DNA of 64,000 nt from Arthrobacter globiformis (GCF_030815865.1 NZ_JAUSXI010000001.1:1302001-1366000); one strand, 5' to 3'. Positions 29,201 through 38,289 are shown, counted from the stretch's first letter. Notes: generated from the letters alone by a model not told the origin. Program-made: numbers and translations.

Positions 29201-30061
29201 ACGAGCTTCTTCCGCTGGACGGAGGTCATGCCTGCCACCATCAGCAGGTCCCGGTGCCGGGCCACCTGCTCGGCGCAGTAGTCGCACCTGCCGCAGTAAC
29301 TGACGCCGGGCTGCTGCCACGCCACGGGGGCCTCCATGTGGCGGTGCGCAGCGGTGAGCTCACGGAACCGCGCCCGACGCTCGCGGTACACGGGCAGCAG
29401 ATCGGTCAGCGAGTGCGAGCTGCGCTCCATGTTTCCGAGCACCAGGGTGACACGCGGAGCGGGTTCGAGTCCGAGACTGATCAGTTGGTCGCCATACGCA
29501 GCAAGCTGCAGCAGGGCCCCCACCTTGGCGTGCCGAGCCAGCTTGGTGTCCCAGACCGCGTACCGCGGGGCACCGCCGTCGCTACCAGGCAGGTCAGAAC
29601 CAAGCCGGCCAGGGCCAGGCACGTCAGAACCAGGCGAGTTAGCTTCCTCCCGCACCAGGAAGTCCGCATAGCCAAGAAACTCGCCGTCGAAGAAGGTGGC
29701 CTGGAAGACGACGTCGGCGCCGGTGCGGAGGGCGGCGGCGGTTTCCCGGGCTTTGTCCGCCAAGTCGGCTCGGTCAGTGGTTCCGCGGTCAACGCAGTAG
29801 ACCCCTGTGCCGCGCGACGGATCCCAGGCACCGTGCTCGCCGATGAGGGCGGCCAGCACCTTGTGCTCGTGGAGGTCGCCGAGCTTGCCGGCCCGTGCCT
29901 GCATCTCGTCGGCGGGGGAAAACGGCTTTGGGGGAGCGGCCCAGCTTCTCGTCGAGGATCCGCAGCATGCGGTACTCGCACTCGCTCGCGGCCACGAGGT
30001 CGCTGGCTGAGAACACCAGATCAGCAGGCGCCCCCGGCGTGGTTGGGTCGAGCAGGAACAT
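26215..30061 (-). pseudogene. TM0106-family RecB-like nuclease fused to SF1 helicase, frameshifted near the 5' end
   Basis: The intact protein would be about 1,282 aa. The first frame (30061 to about 29918) gives MFLLDPTTPGAPADLVFSAS and VAASECEYRMLRILDEKLG. The sequence then shifts by one base at a run of five G (29914-29918 on the plus strand). The long frame continues with AGKLGDLHEHKVLAALIGEH. The RecB-like nuclease core includes GYADFLV and VWDTKLAR, and CGRCDYC with the early Cys of SECEYR fits a four-cysteine Fe-S cluster. Next comes an RNase H-like region (IFFDFEGDPLW). A helicase follows with Walker A VQGPPGTGKTFVGSH, Walker B LLVIDEAGQYS and GTVDKFQGQEAPVVL. One G fewer restores the frame. 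DNA-repair or RNA-processing function is inferred. Confidence 0.87.
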
Positions 30062-30206
30062 GGGGCCTCCCCATTGGCAGCCTCGCTCCGGGACGGTTCC
30101 CGGTGCGCTGATTTGAATCTAGCAAGAGGCTATGACAATCAAACCGGGCCGGGAGCTTGCCTACCCAGGAGCTGCGCCAATGGGGGACCCTCCATGCTTG
30201 CGCAGA

Positions 30207-30509
30207 TTAGTGGGCGGGCTGCCGACCATTGTGAGAGTAGGTGAGGCAGTCGGCGTTGTCCGGGCCGGGGCCAACGTGGACTTCCGCTGCCTTGCACATG
30301 AGGTGGTCATTGTGGACGCATTCCGCCCGCTGACAGGCCCCGACGCCGGCGAGGACTTTCGGCAGGCCGCCGTGCGTGCCGGTGTCGATGAACGTGGCAC
30401 ACGAGGCGTGGTCTGTGCTGCCGCCAACCGTGATGGCCTCGGCGTTACATTCAGAGTGGTCGTTGAAGGAGCAGTTGGTGACGCTGCAATCGGCTACATG
30501 CGTGCTCAT
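30207..30509 (-). CDS. DUF1540-type cysteine-rich protein, 100 aa
   Basis: Two DUF1540-like cysteine modules: CSVTNCSFNDHSECNAEAIT...SCATF and CQRAECVHNDHLMCKAAEVH...DCLTY. Each has C-x4-C-x7-C then a final C, which suits small metal (zinc) binding. ATG 30509 has a strong GGAGGAATCCC ribosome site; a 69-residue upstream extension is non-coding. It is divergent from the formaldehyde dehydrogenase gene. Function is unknown, but metal storage or stress roles are usual guesses. Confidence 0.82.
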   Translation of the reverse strand: MSTHVADCSVTNCSFNDHSECNAEAITVGGSTDHASCATFIDTGTHGGLPKVLAGVGACQRAECVHNDHLMCKAAEVHVGPGPDNADCLTYSHNGRQPAH

Positions 30510-30803
30510 GGGATTCCTCCAGGTTCCGGACGCCCGGGCGGGCGACGCGCTGTTCCCAACGTAGGCCGGATGGGCCGGAACAAAAAGACCCAATTGTGTT
30601 GCGTAATTGCAGGAACTGCGCTCCCGCATCCGAGCCCCATGGACCCTTTGCGGGCACCGTTCTAGACTGGCAGGACCTCCACCTTTCAGGCTTGACGACG
30701 CCGTCCCGCCTTCCAAGGGAATGCCCCGGAGGGAGCATCAAATCGCTCATGAATCACCGCCGACCCTTCACGGGGAAGGGTCCGTGACGCCAGGAGGAAA
30801 GAG
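30510..30803. other. Divergent promoter region between DUF1540 and fdhA genes
   Basis: This 294-base gap has no credible gene. An A+T-rich part around 30575-30610 (GGAACAAAAAGACCCAATTG) lies upstream of the DUF1540 gene, and a GGAAAGAG ribosome site precedes fdhA at 30804. I see no clear operator. Confidence 0.35.
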
Positions 30804-32015
30804 ATGGAAGGGAACAAAGCCGTTGCCTACAAGGCACCCGGCAAGGTGGAAGTCATCGATATCGATTACCCCACTTTTGAACTCAAGGACGGGCCGGGGG
30901 TCAATCCGGCCAACGTGGGGCGCCAAGTTCCCCACGGTGCAATTCTCAAGACGGTGGCCACCAACATCTGCGGCTCGGACCAGCACATGGTCCGTGGGCG
31001 GACCACAGCGCCGCCGGACTTGGTGTTGGGCCACGAAATCACCGGCGAGGTGGTGGAAGTGGGGCCCGGCGTCGAATTCATCAAGGTGGGAGACGTCTGC
31101 TCCGTACCGTTCAACATTTCGTGCGGAAGGTGCCGGAACTGCAAGGAGCGCAAGACCGGGATCTGCCTCAACGTGAACCCGGACCGCCCGGGCAGCGCCT
31201 ATGGTTACGTGGACATGGGCGGCTGGGTCGGCGGCCAGGCCAACTATGTTCTGGTGCCCTATGCGGACTGGAACCTGCTCAAATTCCCGGACAAGGACCA
31301 GGCCATGGAGAAGATCCTGGACCTCGCCATGCTCTCGGACATCTTCCCCACCGGCTACCACGGTGCCGTATCGGCAGGAGTCGGCGTCGGCTCCACCGTT
31401 TACGTCGCCGGGGCCGGTCCTGTGGGCCTCGCAGCGGCGACCAGTGCGCAACTGCTGGGTGCCGCCGTCGTAATTGTGGGTGACATGAACAGTGACCGTC
31501 TGACCCAGGCCCGCAGTTTCGGATGCGAGACAGTGGACCTCACCAAGGGCGGGCCCGCGGAGCAGATCGAACAGATCCTGGGTGTACCGGAGGTGGACTG
31601 CGGCGTGGATGCCGTGGGCTTCGAGGCGAAGGGCCACGGCCAGGGCGCGCAGGAGGCGCCGGCAACCGTGCTGAACTCGCTGATGGACATCGCTGCTGCA
31701 GGCGGCGCGCTGGGCATTCCGGGCCTGTACGTGACGGGAGATCCGGGCGGCATCGACGAATTTGCCAAGAAAGGCGCGCTGAGCCTGAGCCTGGGCACCG
31801 GCTGGGCGAAGTCGCTGAGCTTCACCACGGGCCAGTGCCCGGTGATGAAGTACAACCGGCAGCTGATGATGGCGATCCTCAAGGACCGCGTGAGCATCGC
31901 CAAGAACGTTAACGCGAAGCCGATCCTGCTGGAGGACGCACCGAAGGGGTACGCCGAGTTCGACGCCGGCGCCGCCACCAAGTACGTGCTGAACCCGAAC
32001 GGATACCTCAGCTGA
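30804..32015 (+). CDS. fdhA: Glutathione-independent formaldehyde dehydrogenase, 403 aa
   Basis: Zinc-containing medium-chain dehydrogenase oxidising formaldehyde to formate with NAD+ without needing glutathione. Catalytic-zinc residues are in NICGSDQHMVRGRT and LGHEITGEVVEVG; the structural zinc cysteines are SCGRCRNCKERKTGIC. The NAD-binding motif is VAGAGPVGLAAATSAQL. The long inserts SAYGYVDMGGWVGGQA and FEAKGHGQGAQEAP are characteristic of the Pseudomonas-type enzyme and distinguish it from class III alcohol dehydrogenases. A perfect terminator follows. Although a molybdopterin formate-dehydrogenase-like gene is in the window at 17.7 kb, it is far away. Confidence 0.92.
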   Translation: MEGNKAVAYKAPGKVEVIDIDYPTFELKDGPGVNPANVGRQVPHGAILKTVATNICGSDQHMVRGRTTAPPDLVLGHEITGEVVEVGPGVEFIKVGDVCSVPFNISCGRCRNCKERKTGICLNVNPDRPGSAYGYVDMGGWVGGQANYVLVPYADWNLLKFPDKDQAMEKILDLAMLSDIFPTGYHGAVSAGVGVGSTVYVAGAGPVGLAAATSAQLLGAAVVIVGDMNSDRLTQARSFGCETVDLTKGGPAEQIEQILGVPEVDCGVDAVGFEAKGHGQGAQEAPATVLNSLMDIAAAGGALGIPGLYVTGDPGGIDEFAKKGALSLSLGTGWAKSLSFTTGQCPVMKYNRQLMMAILKDRVSIAKNVNAKPILLEDAPKGYAEFDAGAATKYVLNPNGYLS

Positions 32016-32029
32016 CGTAGATGCAGCAC

Positions 32030-32078
32030 GGGGACCGTGTGCGGCCCGGCCCAATGGGTTGGGCCGCACACGGTCCCC
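32030..32078 (+). terminator. Perfect 18-bp hairpin terminator of fdhA
   Basis: GGGGACCGTGTGCGGCCC (32030-32047) and its exact complement (32061-32078) enclose a 13-base loop. It is unusually long and stable, 15 bases after the stop. Confidence 0.8.
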
Positions 32079-32141
32079 ATTGCCGTCGTCGGGGAGTAGG
32101 GCCAGACTCGTGGAAAGACCAACCCAGATGCAGGAGGAGAT

Positions 32142-32438
32142 ATGAACAGCCAGCCTGACGAGACTCCGCTCGAAGTGCCGGAAGCGGATGCGTTTGAGCA
32201 GCGCCAGCCGGCAGGCGGTGACTCTGGGGACGAGGAACAGCTGCCGTTGCCCGAGGACGTTCCCGAGGCGGACGCCCTGGAGCAGAGGACTCCGCTGCGG
32301 TCCAATGGCCCGGCTGCCGCCCCGGACCTCTCTGCCGAGGAAGCGGCCGAGGCCGACGCCATCGAGCAGGCCGCGGGCACGCCCGGCAGCGATGAGGAAG
32401 ACTACCCGTTCGCGGGCGAGGTGCCGGAGCAGGGCTGA
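32142..32438 (+). CDS. Acidic repeat protein with three EADAxEQ motifs, 98 aa
   Basis: An unfolded-looking, strongly acidic protein with three copies of a short motif: VPEADAFEQRQ (about 11-21), VPEADALEQRT (about 41-51) and AAEADAIEQAA (about 68-78). A strong AGGAGGAGAT site immediately precedes ATG 32142. No hydrophobic segment. The regular spacing of about 28 residues suggests repeated binding to a partner. No family recognised beyond this pattern. Confidence 0.7.
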   Translation: MNSQPDETPLEVPEADAFEQRQPAGGDSGDEEQLPLPEDVPEADALEQRTPLRSNGPAAAPDLSAEEAAEADAIEQAAGTPGSDEEDYPFAGEVPEQG

Positions 32439-32470
32439 GCGGCCGCGGGTCCCGACGGCGGTGCGTCCGG

Positions 32471-33209
32471 TCACTTGCCGCCAGCTACAGTGCCGCCGCA
32501 CTGGGCCAGGACAGCGGCCATCGCGGTGCGCTCGGCCTGGGTCACCCACAGCTTGTACTTCGCCTTGACCGAAATCTGCCGCGCGACGTACGGGCAGCGG
32601 TAGGCCTTGCTGCTCGGCAGCCAGGTGGCGGCGTCGCCATCCGACTTTTGCTGGTTGGCGGGTCCGGATGCGGCCAACAGGTTGAGGGGATCGTTGGCGA
32701 AGACGGTCCGCTGTGCCTTGCTAAGGCGCTGGGCACCCTTCTGCCACGCGTCGCTCAGGGCAACCACGTGGTCGATCTGGACCGCGCTGCTGGTTTTGCT
32801 GCCCCGGGTGAAGGCGATAGTGGTGGCCGTGTACGGATCCGCCAGGGAGCCGGTCAGGACTATGCAGTTGTTTGTGCCCGGCTTGAGGGTCGTCTTGGTG
32901 AGGTCCCGGGCGAGGATGTCGTTGCGGGTGTCACAGCCGTTGTGGTCCGTGTCTTGCCACGCCGGCCCAAACTCTTCCCGGTCGTAGCCCGTTTTGGGTG
33001 CCGCGTCCTTTGACCGGGAGGGTGGCGAGGAGGTCGGCTGCTTTGACAGCGTAGCCGGGCGCGTTGCCGGCTGACCCGCCGGGGACAGCGTCCGACGACG
33101 GCTGCCGGGTTGCGCTGATGGCTCCGCCGCAGGCGGTGGTAGCCAGGATGACGGCGGCAAGGGCGCCGGCTGCAAACCAGTTCCTTCTGCGGGGCGGTGC
33201 TTGGTGCAA
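32471..33209 (-). pseudogene. Secreted HNH (DUF1524/GmrSD-like) nuclease, frameshifted
   Basis: Starting from a TTG at 33209 behind GGGAG, the protein has a lipoprotein-like signal (HQAPPRRRNWFAAGALAAVI, then LATTACGG) and continues to ADLLATLPVKGR. One base too many (the GG at about 33001) shifts the frame; the nuclease continues as APKTGYDREEFGPAWQDTDH, CDTRNDILARDL and QIDHVVALSDAWQKGAQ. The HNH core residues are IDHVV, FANDPLNLLA and NQQKSD, with cysteine pairs at NGC/NNC and YRCPY. The C-terminal domain is the DUF1524 type common in exported actinobacterial nucleases. Without the indel it would be about 245 aa. Without that N-terminus the mature nuclease would not be exported. Confidence 0.83.
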
Positions 33210-33570
33210 GGCGGTGAACTCCCGTGGCGCTGGTTGTCGATTCAACGATCGATGGTACTGGCCGGTCGGGCGGAGCTGGCGGTGCCACGCGGATGACGTA
33301 CTGAAAAGCAGAGAGCCCCGCACTGCCTGACGGCTTTGCGGGGCTTCTCCTAGCGGCAGGACCACCTCGGATGGGGGATACGCGGTGGGCCTGTTCCTAG
33401 GCTAGAGAAGTTTCCTGAAAATTGGCTAGGAATGTGCTGGATTTCTTTGCGGAGCTGTTTGGCTGCGCGCGTGGCCACCGGTGAAGCTACTCGTCCTTGA
33501 CTTCACCGCCGGGCTAAACCAGTGTTGAAATCGCACTGACCAGCAGGTTTTCCTTTAAAGGAGATGCGTC
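33210..33570. other. Divergent intergenic region with one hairpin
   Basis: A 361-base gap between the HNH gene (minus) and the YceI gene (plus). AGCCCCGCA (33314-33322) and TGCGGGGCT (33337-33345) form a 9-bp stem with a 14-base loop, in a terminator-like context without a nearby gene ending into it. The stretch near 33405-33455 is A+T-richer and likely contains the YceI promoter. Nothing else is supported. Confidence 0.45.
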
Positions 33571-34116
33571 ATGACTCTTCCCGCAGGCCTGACCCCCGGC
33601 ATCTGGACTCTCGACATGTCCCACAGTGAGATCGGCTTCAGCGTGCGGCACGCCGGGATCAGCAAGGTCCGCGGGCGGTTCCGGGAAGCAACCGGTGAAG
33701 CCCACGTGCGCGATTCCCTGGCCGATTCGTCGCTGCATGCCACGGTGAGCACCGCCAGCTTCGATTCCGGTGACGCCAACCGAGACGCCCACGTGCAGGG
33801 GGCTGATTTCTTCGACGTCGCAGAGTATCCGGAGATGACTTTCAAGGGCACGCACATTGAGGGCGACGGCGAGGACTACACCCTGACTGGCGACCTCACC
33901 ATCAAGGGCATCACCAAGCCGGTCGAGCTCGAGGTCGAGTTCACCGGCATCGCCGTCGACCCCTTCGGCGCCACGCGTGCAGGCTTTTCCGCCGAGACCG
34001 ACATCAGCCGCAAGGAGTTCGGCCTGACCTGGAACGCGGCCCTGGAAGCCGGCGGGCTCCTGGTCAGCGACAAGGTGAAGATCAACCTCGAGGCCGCGCT
34101 GGTGAAGCAGGGGTAA
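33571..34116 (+). CDS. YceI-family lipid-binding-like protein, 181 aa
   Basis: Lipocalin-like beta-barrel of the YceI family, which binds polyisoprenoid or amide-type lipids. Family features: GIWTLDMSHSEIGFSVRHAG at the start, KVRGRFREATGEAHV, DSGDANRDAHVQGADFFDV (the conserved N-xxRDxHv...FFDv) and YTLTGDLTIKGITKPVELEV. No signal peptide is present, so this one acts in the cytoplasm, as is usual for actinobacterial homologs. AAAGGAG precedes the ATG. Its 3' end runs into the REP array. Confidence 0.92.
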   Translation: MTLPAGLTPGIWTLDMSHSEIGFSVRHAGISKVRGRFREATGEAHVRDSLADSSLHATVSTASFDSGDANRDAHVQGADFFDVAEYPEMTFKGTHIEGDGEDYTLTGDLTIKGITKPVELEVEFTGIAVDPFGATRAGFSAETDISRKEFGLTWNAALEAGGLLVSDKVKINLEAALVKQG

Positions 34117-34133
34117 GCCGCCGAACCAAGGAC

Positions 34134-34838
34134 GCTGATCGAGCTTGTCGAGATCAAGGTCCGGGTTTCGACAGGCTCAACCAGCGGAAGGCACCCGCTG
34201 ATCGAGTTTGTCGAGATCAAGGTCCGGGTTTCGACGGGCTCAACCAGCGGAAGGCACCCGCTGATCGAGTTTGTCGAGATCAAGGTCCGGGTTTCGACGG
34301 GCTCAACCAGCGGAAGGCACCCGCTGATCGAGTTTGTCGAGATCAAGGTCCGGGTTTCGACGGGCTCAACCAGCGGAAGGCACCCGCTGATCGAGTTTGT
34401 CGAGATCAAGGTCCGGGTTTCGACGGGCTCAACCAGCGGAAGGCACCCGCTGATCGAGTTTGTCGAGATCAAGGTCCGGGTTTCGACGGGCTCAACCAGC
34501 GGAAGGCACCCGCTGATCGAGTTTGTCGAGATCAAGGTCCGGGTTTCGACGGGCTCAACCAGCGGAAGGCACCCGCTGATCGAGCTTGTCGAGATCAAGG
34601 GGCGCCTGGTTTCGACGGGCTCAACCAGCGGACGGCACCCGCTGATCGAGCTTGTCGAGATCAAGGTCCGGGTTTCGACGGGCTCAACCAGCGGAAGACA
34701 CCCGCTGATCGAGCTTGTCGAGATCAAGGTCCGGGTTTCGACGGGCTCAACCAGCGGAAGGCACCCGCTGATCGAGCTTGTCGAGATCAAGGGGCACCCG
34801 GTTTCGACAGGCTCAACAATCGGAACCTCAACCAGCGG
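34134..34838. repeat. Array of eleven REP-type palindromic units, period 63 bp
   Basis: Units starting GCTGATCGAG are at 34134, 34197, 34260, 34323, 34386, 34449, 34512, 34575, 34641, 34704 and 34767. The period is 63 bp, once 66. Each holds GATCGAGCTTGTCGAGATC (or GAGTTTGTC) and, inverted, GTTTCGACGGGCTCAACCAG, so each unit is itself a pair of inverted REP sequences. The seven central units are nearly identical, implying recent expansion or active homogenisation. It fills the whole convergent gap between YceI and gntR and ends two bases before the gntR stop. Because 63 is divisible by three, the minus strand stays open in one frame; that is not a gene. Confidence 0.95.
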
Positions 34839-34840
34839 AC

Positions 34841-35572
34841 TCAGGAAAGCCGGGCGATGCTTCGCCTTACGGGGCGGGATACTGTGCCGTCCGAGAAGAG
34901 CTCGGGCGATGTGGCCTGGATGCGCTTCACGTCCTCGAAGACGCCCCGCAGGTGCACGCGCAGCGAGCTGTCGGCTTCGGTGCGGTTGTTGGCCTCGAGT
35001 GCGTCCACCACGGCGGTGTGCTGTTCGATCAGCGTGGACACGGGCCGGGTGTCGATCAGGCTGAGCCGGCGGGCACGGTCCAGGTGGGCCTTGGCCGAGT
35101 TGACCGCGGTCCAGGCCGACTCGTGCCCTGCCAGCCGAAGGAGCCCGCGGTGGAAGTCCTCGTCAAGCCGGAAGAACTCCTCGACGTCGCCGGCCGCCGC
35201 TGCGTTCCGCTGTGCGCCCAGGATCTCCCGCAGGCCGCCCAGCCCGGAGGCGTCAACCACCGCATCCTTCAGGGAGGCGCATTCAATGGCTTCGCGGACG
35301 AACTGGGCCTCCGCTACACGGCCCAAGTCCACAAGCGAGACGAACGAACCGATCTGCGGGAAGACGTGCACCAGCCCCTCTTCGCGCAGCAGGATGAGGC
35401 TTTCGCGCACGGGCGTCCGGCTGACACCTAGTTCCTGGGCGAGTTCGTTTTCGGACAGCGGCTCGCCGGGAGGAAGCTGCAGGGAGATGATGCGACGCCG
35501 GAGCGTATCCAGTGTCTGGTCCCGCACGGAAAGCCGCGGAGACTGTCCTTTTTCGGGTTTGCCGGTTGCCAT
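34841..35572 (-). CDS. GntR/FadR-type regulator of the sugar-acid operon, 243 aa
   Basis: N-terminal winged helix (LRRRIISLQLPPGEPLSENE, LAQELGVSRTPVRESLILL) and a C-terminal all-helical FCD ligand domain with metal-binding-type acid and His residues (FFRLDEDFHRGLLRLAGHES, EQHTAVVDALEANNRTEADS). It is divergent from the MFS transporter and the catabolic genes, the usual layout for a local repressor released by a pathway intermediate. Candidate operator sequences lie in the 46-base gap beside the start. The stop codon is almost inside the REP array. Confidence 0.88.
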   Translation of the reverse strand: MATGKPEKGQSPRLSVRDQTLDTLRRRIISLQLPPGEPLSENELAQELGVSRTPVRESLILLREEGLVHVFPQIGSFVSLVDLGRVAEAQFVREAIECASLKDAVVDASGLGGLREILGAQRNAAAAGDVEEFFRLDEDFHRGLLRLAGHESAWTAVNSAKAHLDRARRLSLIDTRPVSTLIEQHTAVVDALEANNRTEADSSLRVHLRGVFEDVKRIQATSPELFSDGTVSRPVRRSIARLS

Positions 35573-35591
35573 GCATCCAGTGTAGCCATCG

Positions 35592-35626
35592 TTGACAAAC
35601 TAGAATGGTAGTGCTTGTATGGTAGT
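35592..35626 (+). promoter_or_regulatory. Promoter of the sugar-acid operon with overlapping operator-like repeats
   Basis: TTGACA (35592-35597) and TTGTAT (35615-35620) are separated by 17 bases. The spacer has ACTA-gaatgg-TAGT (35599-35612), and ATGGTAGT occurs twice, 14 bases apart (35605-35612 and 35619-35626), overlapping the -10. A GntR-FCD protein bound here would block RNA polymerase. Transcription would give a leader of about 100 bases to the ATG at 35730. Confidence 0.6.
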
Positions 35627-35729
35627 CAGCAAACGGCCACAGGACGGCTCTCCTGTCCGACAAACCGGCCACATTTCACAGGCATATCTCTCCACCTCCC
35701 CTTCTTCATCGCCTGCAAAGGAGCAACAG

Positions 35730-37148
35730 ATGACCGAGAGCATCGCACCGCCCACCGCCAAGACCGAAACAAGGACCACTCGCGACCTTGCGAAGGTTGC
35801 GGTCTCCGGCTGGCTGGGAACGGCCATGGAATTCATGGACTTCCAGCTCTACTCGCTGGCTGCGGCCATCGTCTTCAACAAGATCTTCTTCCCCGACGTG
35901 AGCCCGGTCATCGGCCTCATCGCCGCGATGGCAACCTACGGTGTGGGCTACGTGGCCCGCCTGGTCGGCGCCGTGTACTTCGGCCGCATGGGCGACAGGA
36001 TCGGCCGCAAGAAGGTCCTTTTCATCACCATCGCGCTGATGGGTGCGTCAACCACGCTCATCGGTGTCCTGCCCACTTACGCCATGGTCGGCATCTGGGC
36101 GCCTATCCTCCTCGTGGCCCTGCGCCTGATCCAGGGCTTCGGTGCTGGCGCGGAAATCGCCGGCGCCACAGTGATGCTGGCGGAATACGCCCCGGCCCGT
36201 CGCCGCGGCCTCATTTCCTCCCTCGTCTGCCTCGGCACCAACTCCGGCACCCTCGCCGCCTCCGCGCTTTGGGCCATTCTGGTGGCGGTTCTCTCCGAGG
36301 ACCAGCTGCTGACCTGGGGCTGGCGCCTGCCGTTCCTGGCCAGCTTCCTGCTGATGATCTTCGCCGTCTGGATCCGCCGCTCCCTCAAGGAGAGCCCCGT
36401 TTTCGAACAGCGTGAGGACGTCGTCGACGGTGTCGCACTCGCCAAGCGTGACCTCGCCGCCGAGGCGGGCACCGCATCAAACGATGCAGGCGAGGCCAAG
36501 CACACCACCCAGTCCACCAGCACGATCGAAGCCGCGCTGCACCAGCGCAAGGGCAAGTCCTTCCTGATCGCCCTCGGCCTCCGCTTCGGACAGGCCGGCA
36601 ACTCCGGGCTCATCCAGACCTTCCTCATCGGCTACCTCGCCACGGTCCTGCTCATGAACAAGTCCGTCGGCACCACGGCCATCATGATCGGCTCGATCAT
36701 CGGCTTCGCCACCATCCCGCTGATCGGCATCCTGGGCGACCGCTTCGGCCGCCGGCCCCTGTACATGATCCTGAGCGCCCTCACCGCCCTGTTCGCGATC
36801 CCCATGATGATGATGGTCACCAGCGGCAACCCGACGCTTGTCACCATCGGCGTCGTCGCCGGCCTGAACCTGGGTGTGCTGAGCCTCTTCTCGATGGAAA
36901 GCGTCACCATGGCCGAGTTCTTCGGAGCCCGCACCCGCTTCACGCAGCTGGCCCTGGCCAAGGAGATCGGCGGCATCCTCGCCACGGCCATCGGCCCGAT
37001 CCTCGCCGCCACGCTCACCGCCGTCACCGGGCACTGGTGGCCGCTGGCAGCCATGCTCATCGGCTACTCGCTGATCACCCTCGTGGCCGCCACAGTAGGA
37101 CCCGAGGTCCGCGGCCGCGACATGGTCCGCCTGGAAGATGCCGCATGA
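35730..37148 (+). CDS. MFS transporter, probable sugar-acid importer, 472 aa
   Basis: Twelve-helix major facilitator. The signature loop between helices 2 and 3 is [14 protein letters not shown], repeated as [11 protein letters not shown] in the second half, and [20 protein letters not shown] is typical of helix 4. ATG 35730 has AAGGAG six bases upstream, so the longer frame from 35619 is leader. The last four bases (ATGA) overlap the next gene, indicating translational coupling. From its place at the head of the operon it should import the sugar acid degraded by the downstream enzymes. Confidence 0.87.
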   Translation: MTESIAPPTAKTETRTTRDLAKVAVSGWLGTAMEFMDFQLYSLAAAIVFNKIFFPDVSPVIGLIAAMATYGVGYVARLVGAVYFGRMGDRIGRKKVLFITIALMGASTTLIGVLPTYAMVGIWAPILLVALRLIQGFGAGAEIAGATVMLAEYAPARRRGLISSLVCLGTNSGTLAASALWAILVAVLSEDQLLTWGWRLPFLASFLLMIFAVWIRRSLKESPVFEQREDVVDGVALAKRDLAAEAGTASNDAGEAKHTTQSTSTIEAALHQRKGKSFLIALGLRFGQAGNSGLIQTFLIGYLATVLLMNKSVGTTAIMIGSIIGFATIPLIGILGDRFGRRPLYMILSALTALFAIPMMMMVTSGNPTLVTIGVVAGLNLGVLSLFSMESVTMAEFFGARTRFTQLALAKEIGGILATAIGPILAATLTAVTGHWWPLAAMLIGYSLITLVAATVGPEVRGRDMVRLEDAA

Positions 37149-38170
37149 AAGCCGTCGTCGTCCACGGCGCCAACGACCTCCGCATCGACGAACGCCCCGA
37201 GCCCGTCGCCGGGCCGGGAGAGGTGGTCCTCGACGTCGAATGGGGCGGGATCTGCGGATCCGACCTTTCCTACTGGCGCCACGGCGCCTCGGGGACCGCG
37301 CAGCTGAAGTCCCCGCTCGTCCTGGGCCACGAGGTGGCCGGCCGGATCGCCCAGCTGGGCGACGGCGTCGAACACCTCGACGTCGGCCAGCCGGTCACGG
37401 TCCATCCCGCGGAACTCGTGGGGGACGGGACAATGCCGGAGCGGCTCAGCGGCCGCACCAACCTGTACCCGCAGATCCGCTACTTCGGATCGGCAGCCTT
37501 CGATCCGCACACCGACGGCGGCTTCAGCGAACGCAAGCTGGTCCGCGCGTCGCAGATCCGTCCGCTTCCCGACGGCGTGGACACCCTCCGCGGGGCACTG
37601 GCCGAACCGCTCGCCGTCGCCCTTCACGCGGTGGGGCGTGCGGGTTCGCTCGCCGGCCGCGACGTGCTGGTCAACGGCGCCGGGCCGATCGGCTCCCTGG
37701 TGATCGCGGCCGCCAAGTACGCCGGCGCACGGACCGTCATCGCCGCGGACATCAACGACGCCTCGCTAAAGATCGCAAAAGCCATGGGCGCGGACGAGAT
37801 CCGGAACCTGGCCGACGGCGGAACCCTGCCGGAGGACGTGGAGCTCGTGTTCGAGGCCACCGGCATCCCCGCGGTGCTCGGCGGTATCCTCCGGGCCACT
37901 GCCCGCGGCGGCACCATCGTCCAGGTGGGCAACCTGCCCGGCGCCCCGGCCCCGGCCGCACTCGGGGATCTCGTGACCCGCGAGATCACCTGGATTGGCT
38001 CCTACCGGTTCGCGGACGAAATCACCGATGCGCTCAAGGCCATGTCCGACGGCCTGGACGTCTCACCCGTCATCACCCACAAGTTCGGCATCGACCAGGC
38101 CGCGGAAGCAATGCGGGTCTCCGCGGACCCGGCCGCCGGCAGCAGCAAGGTCATGCTCCGCCTCTCCTGA
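37145..38170 (+). CDS. L-idonate/L-gulonate 5-dehydrogenase-type MDR, 341 aa
   Basis: Zinc-dependent medium-chain dehydrogenase closest in pattern to IdnD/RspB. Catalytic-zinc residues: [26 protein letters not shown], and the glutamate in [12 protein letters not shown]. The NAD(P) motif is [20 protein letters not shown]. IdnD-like pieces include [20 protein letters not shown]. The structural-zinc loop, where relatives have four cysteines, here reads [20 protein letters not shown] and has none. Paired with mannonate dehydratase and a fructuronate reductase-type enzyme, L-gulonate to D-fructuronate is a more consistent reaction than L-idonate to 5-ketogluconate. Specificity is inferred. Confidence 0.85.
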   Translation: MKAVVVHGANDLRIDERPEPVAGPGEVVLDVEWGGICGSDLSYWRHGASGTAQLKSPLVLGHEVAGRIAQLGDGVEHLDVGQPVTVHPAELVGDGTMPERLSGRTNLYPQIRYFGSAAFDPHTDGGFSERKLVRASQIRPLPDGVDTLRGALAEPLAVALHAVGRAGSLAGRDVLVNGAGPIGSLVIAAAKYAGARTVIAADINDASLKIAKAMGADEIRNLADGGTLPEDVELVFEATGIPAVLGGILRATARGGTIVQVGNLPGAPAPAALGDLVTREITWIGSYRFADEITDALKAMSDGLDVSPVITHKFGIDQAAEAMRVSADPAAGSSKVMLRLS

Positions 38171-38173
38171 CCC

Positions 38174-38228
38174 AGGTTTCGGCCGGCTCAACCAGCGGTA
38201 CCGCTGATCGAGCTTGTCGAGATCAAGG
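38174..38228. repeat. Inverted REP pair inside the sugar-acid operon
   Basis: GTTTCGGCCGGCTCAACCAG then CGCTGATCGAGCTTGTCGAG: one complete palindromic unit of the same family as the 34.1-34.8 kb array, four bases after the idnD-type stop and 61 bases before the mannonate dehydratase start. Placed in an operon, it may form an mRNA hairpin that changes downstream expression. Confidence 0.8.
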
Positions 38229-38289
38229 GCTCATGACGCCATCTGCTGCGACCTACTTGCAATACTCGACACACAAAAGGACCCAACCA

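Noticed and set aside
33876..34790. Minus-strand open frame with a 21-residue repeat
   Set aside because: It is only the REP array read in one frame (63-bp period) plus antisense YceI sequence; no ribosome site and no protein-like composition.
34134..34838. Possible CRISPR array
   Set aside because: The repeats are back to back with no unique spacers, contain internal palindromes and occur at other intergenic sites; no cas genes are nearby.
37138..38289. N-terminal extension of ManD through the dehydrogenase gene
   Set aside because: The residues are Arg/Pro/Gly-rich nonsense in another frame; the conserved ManD fold starts at GTG 38290.
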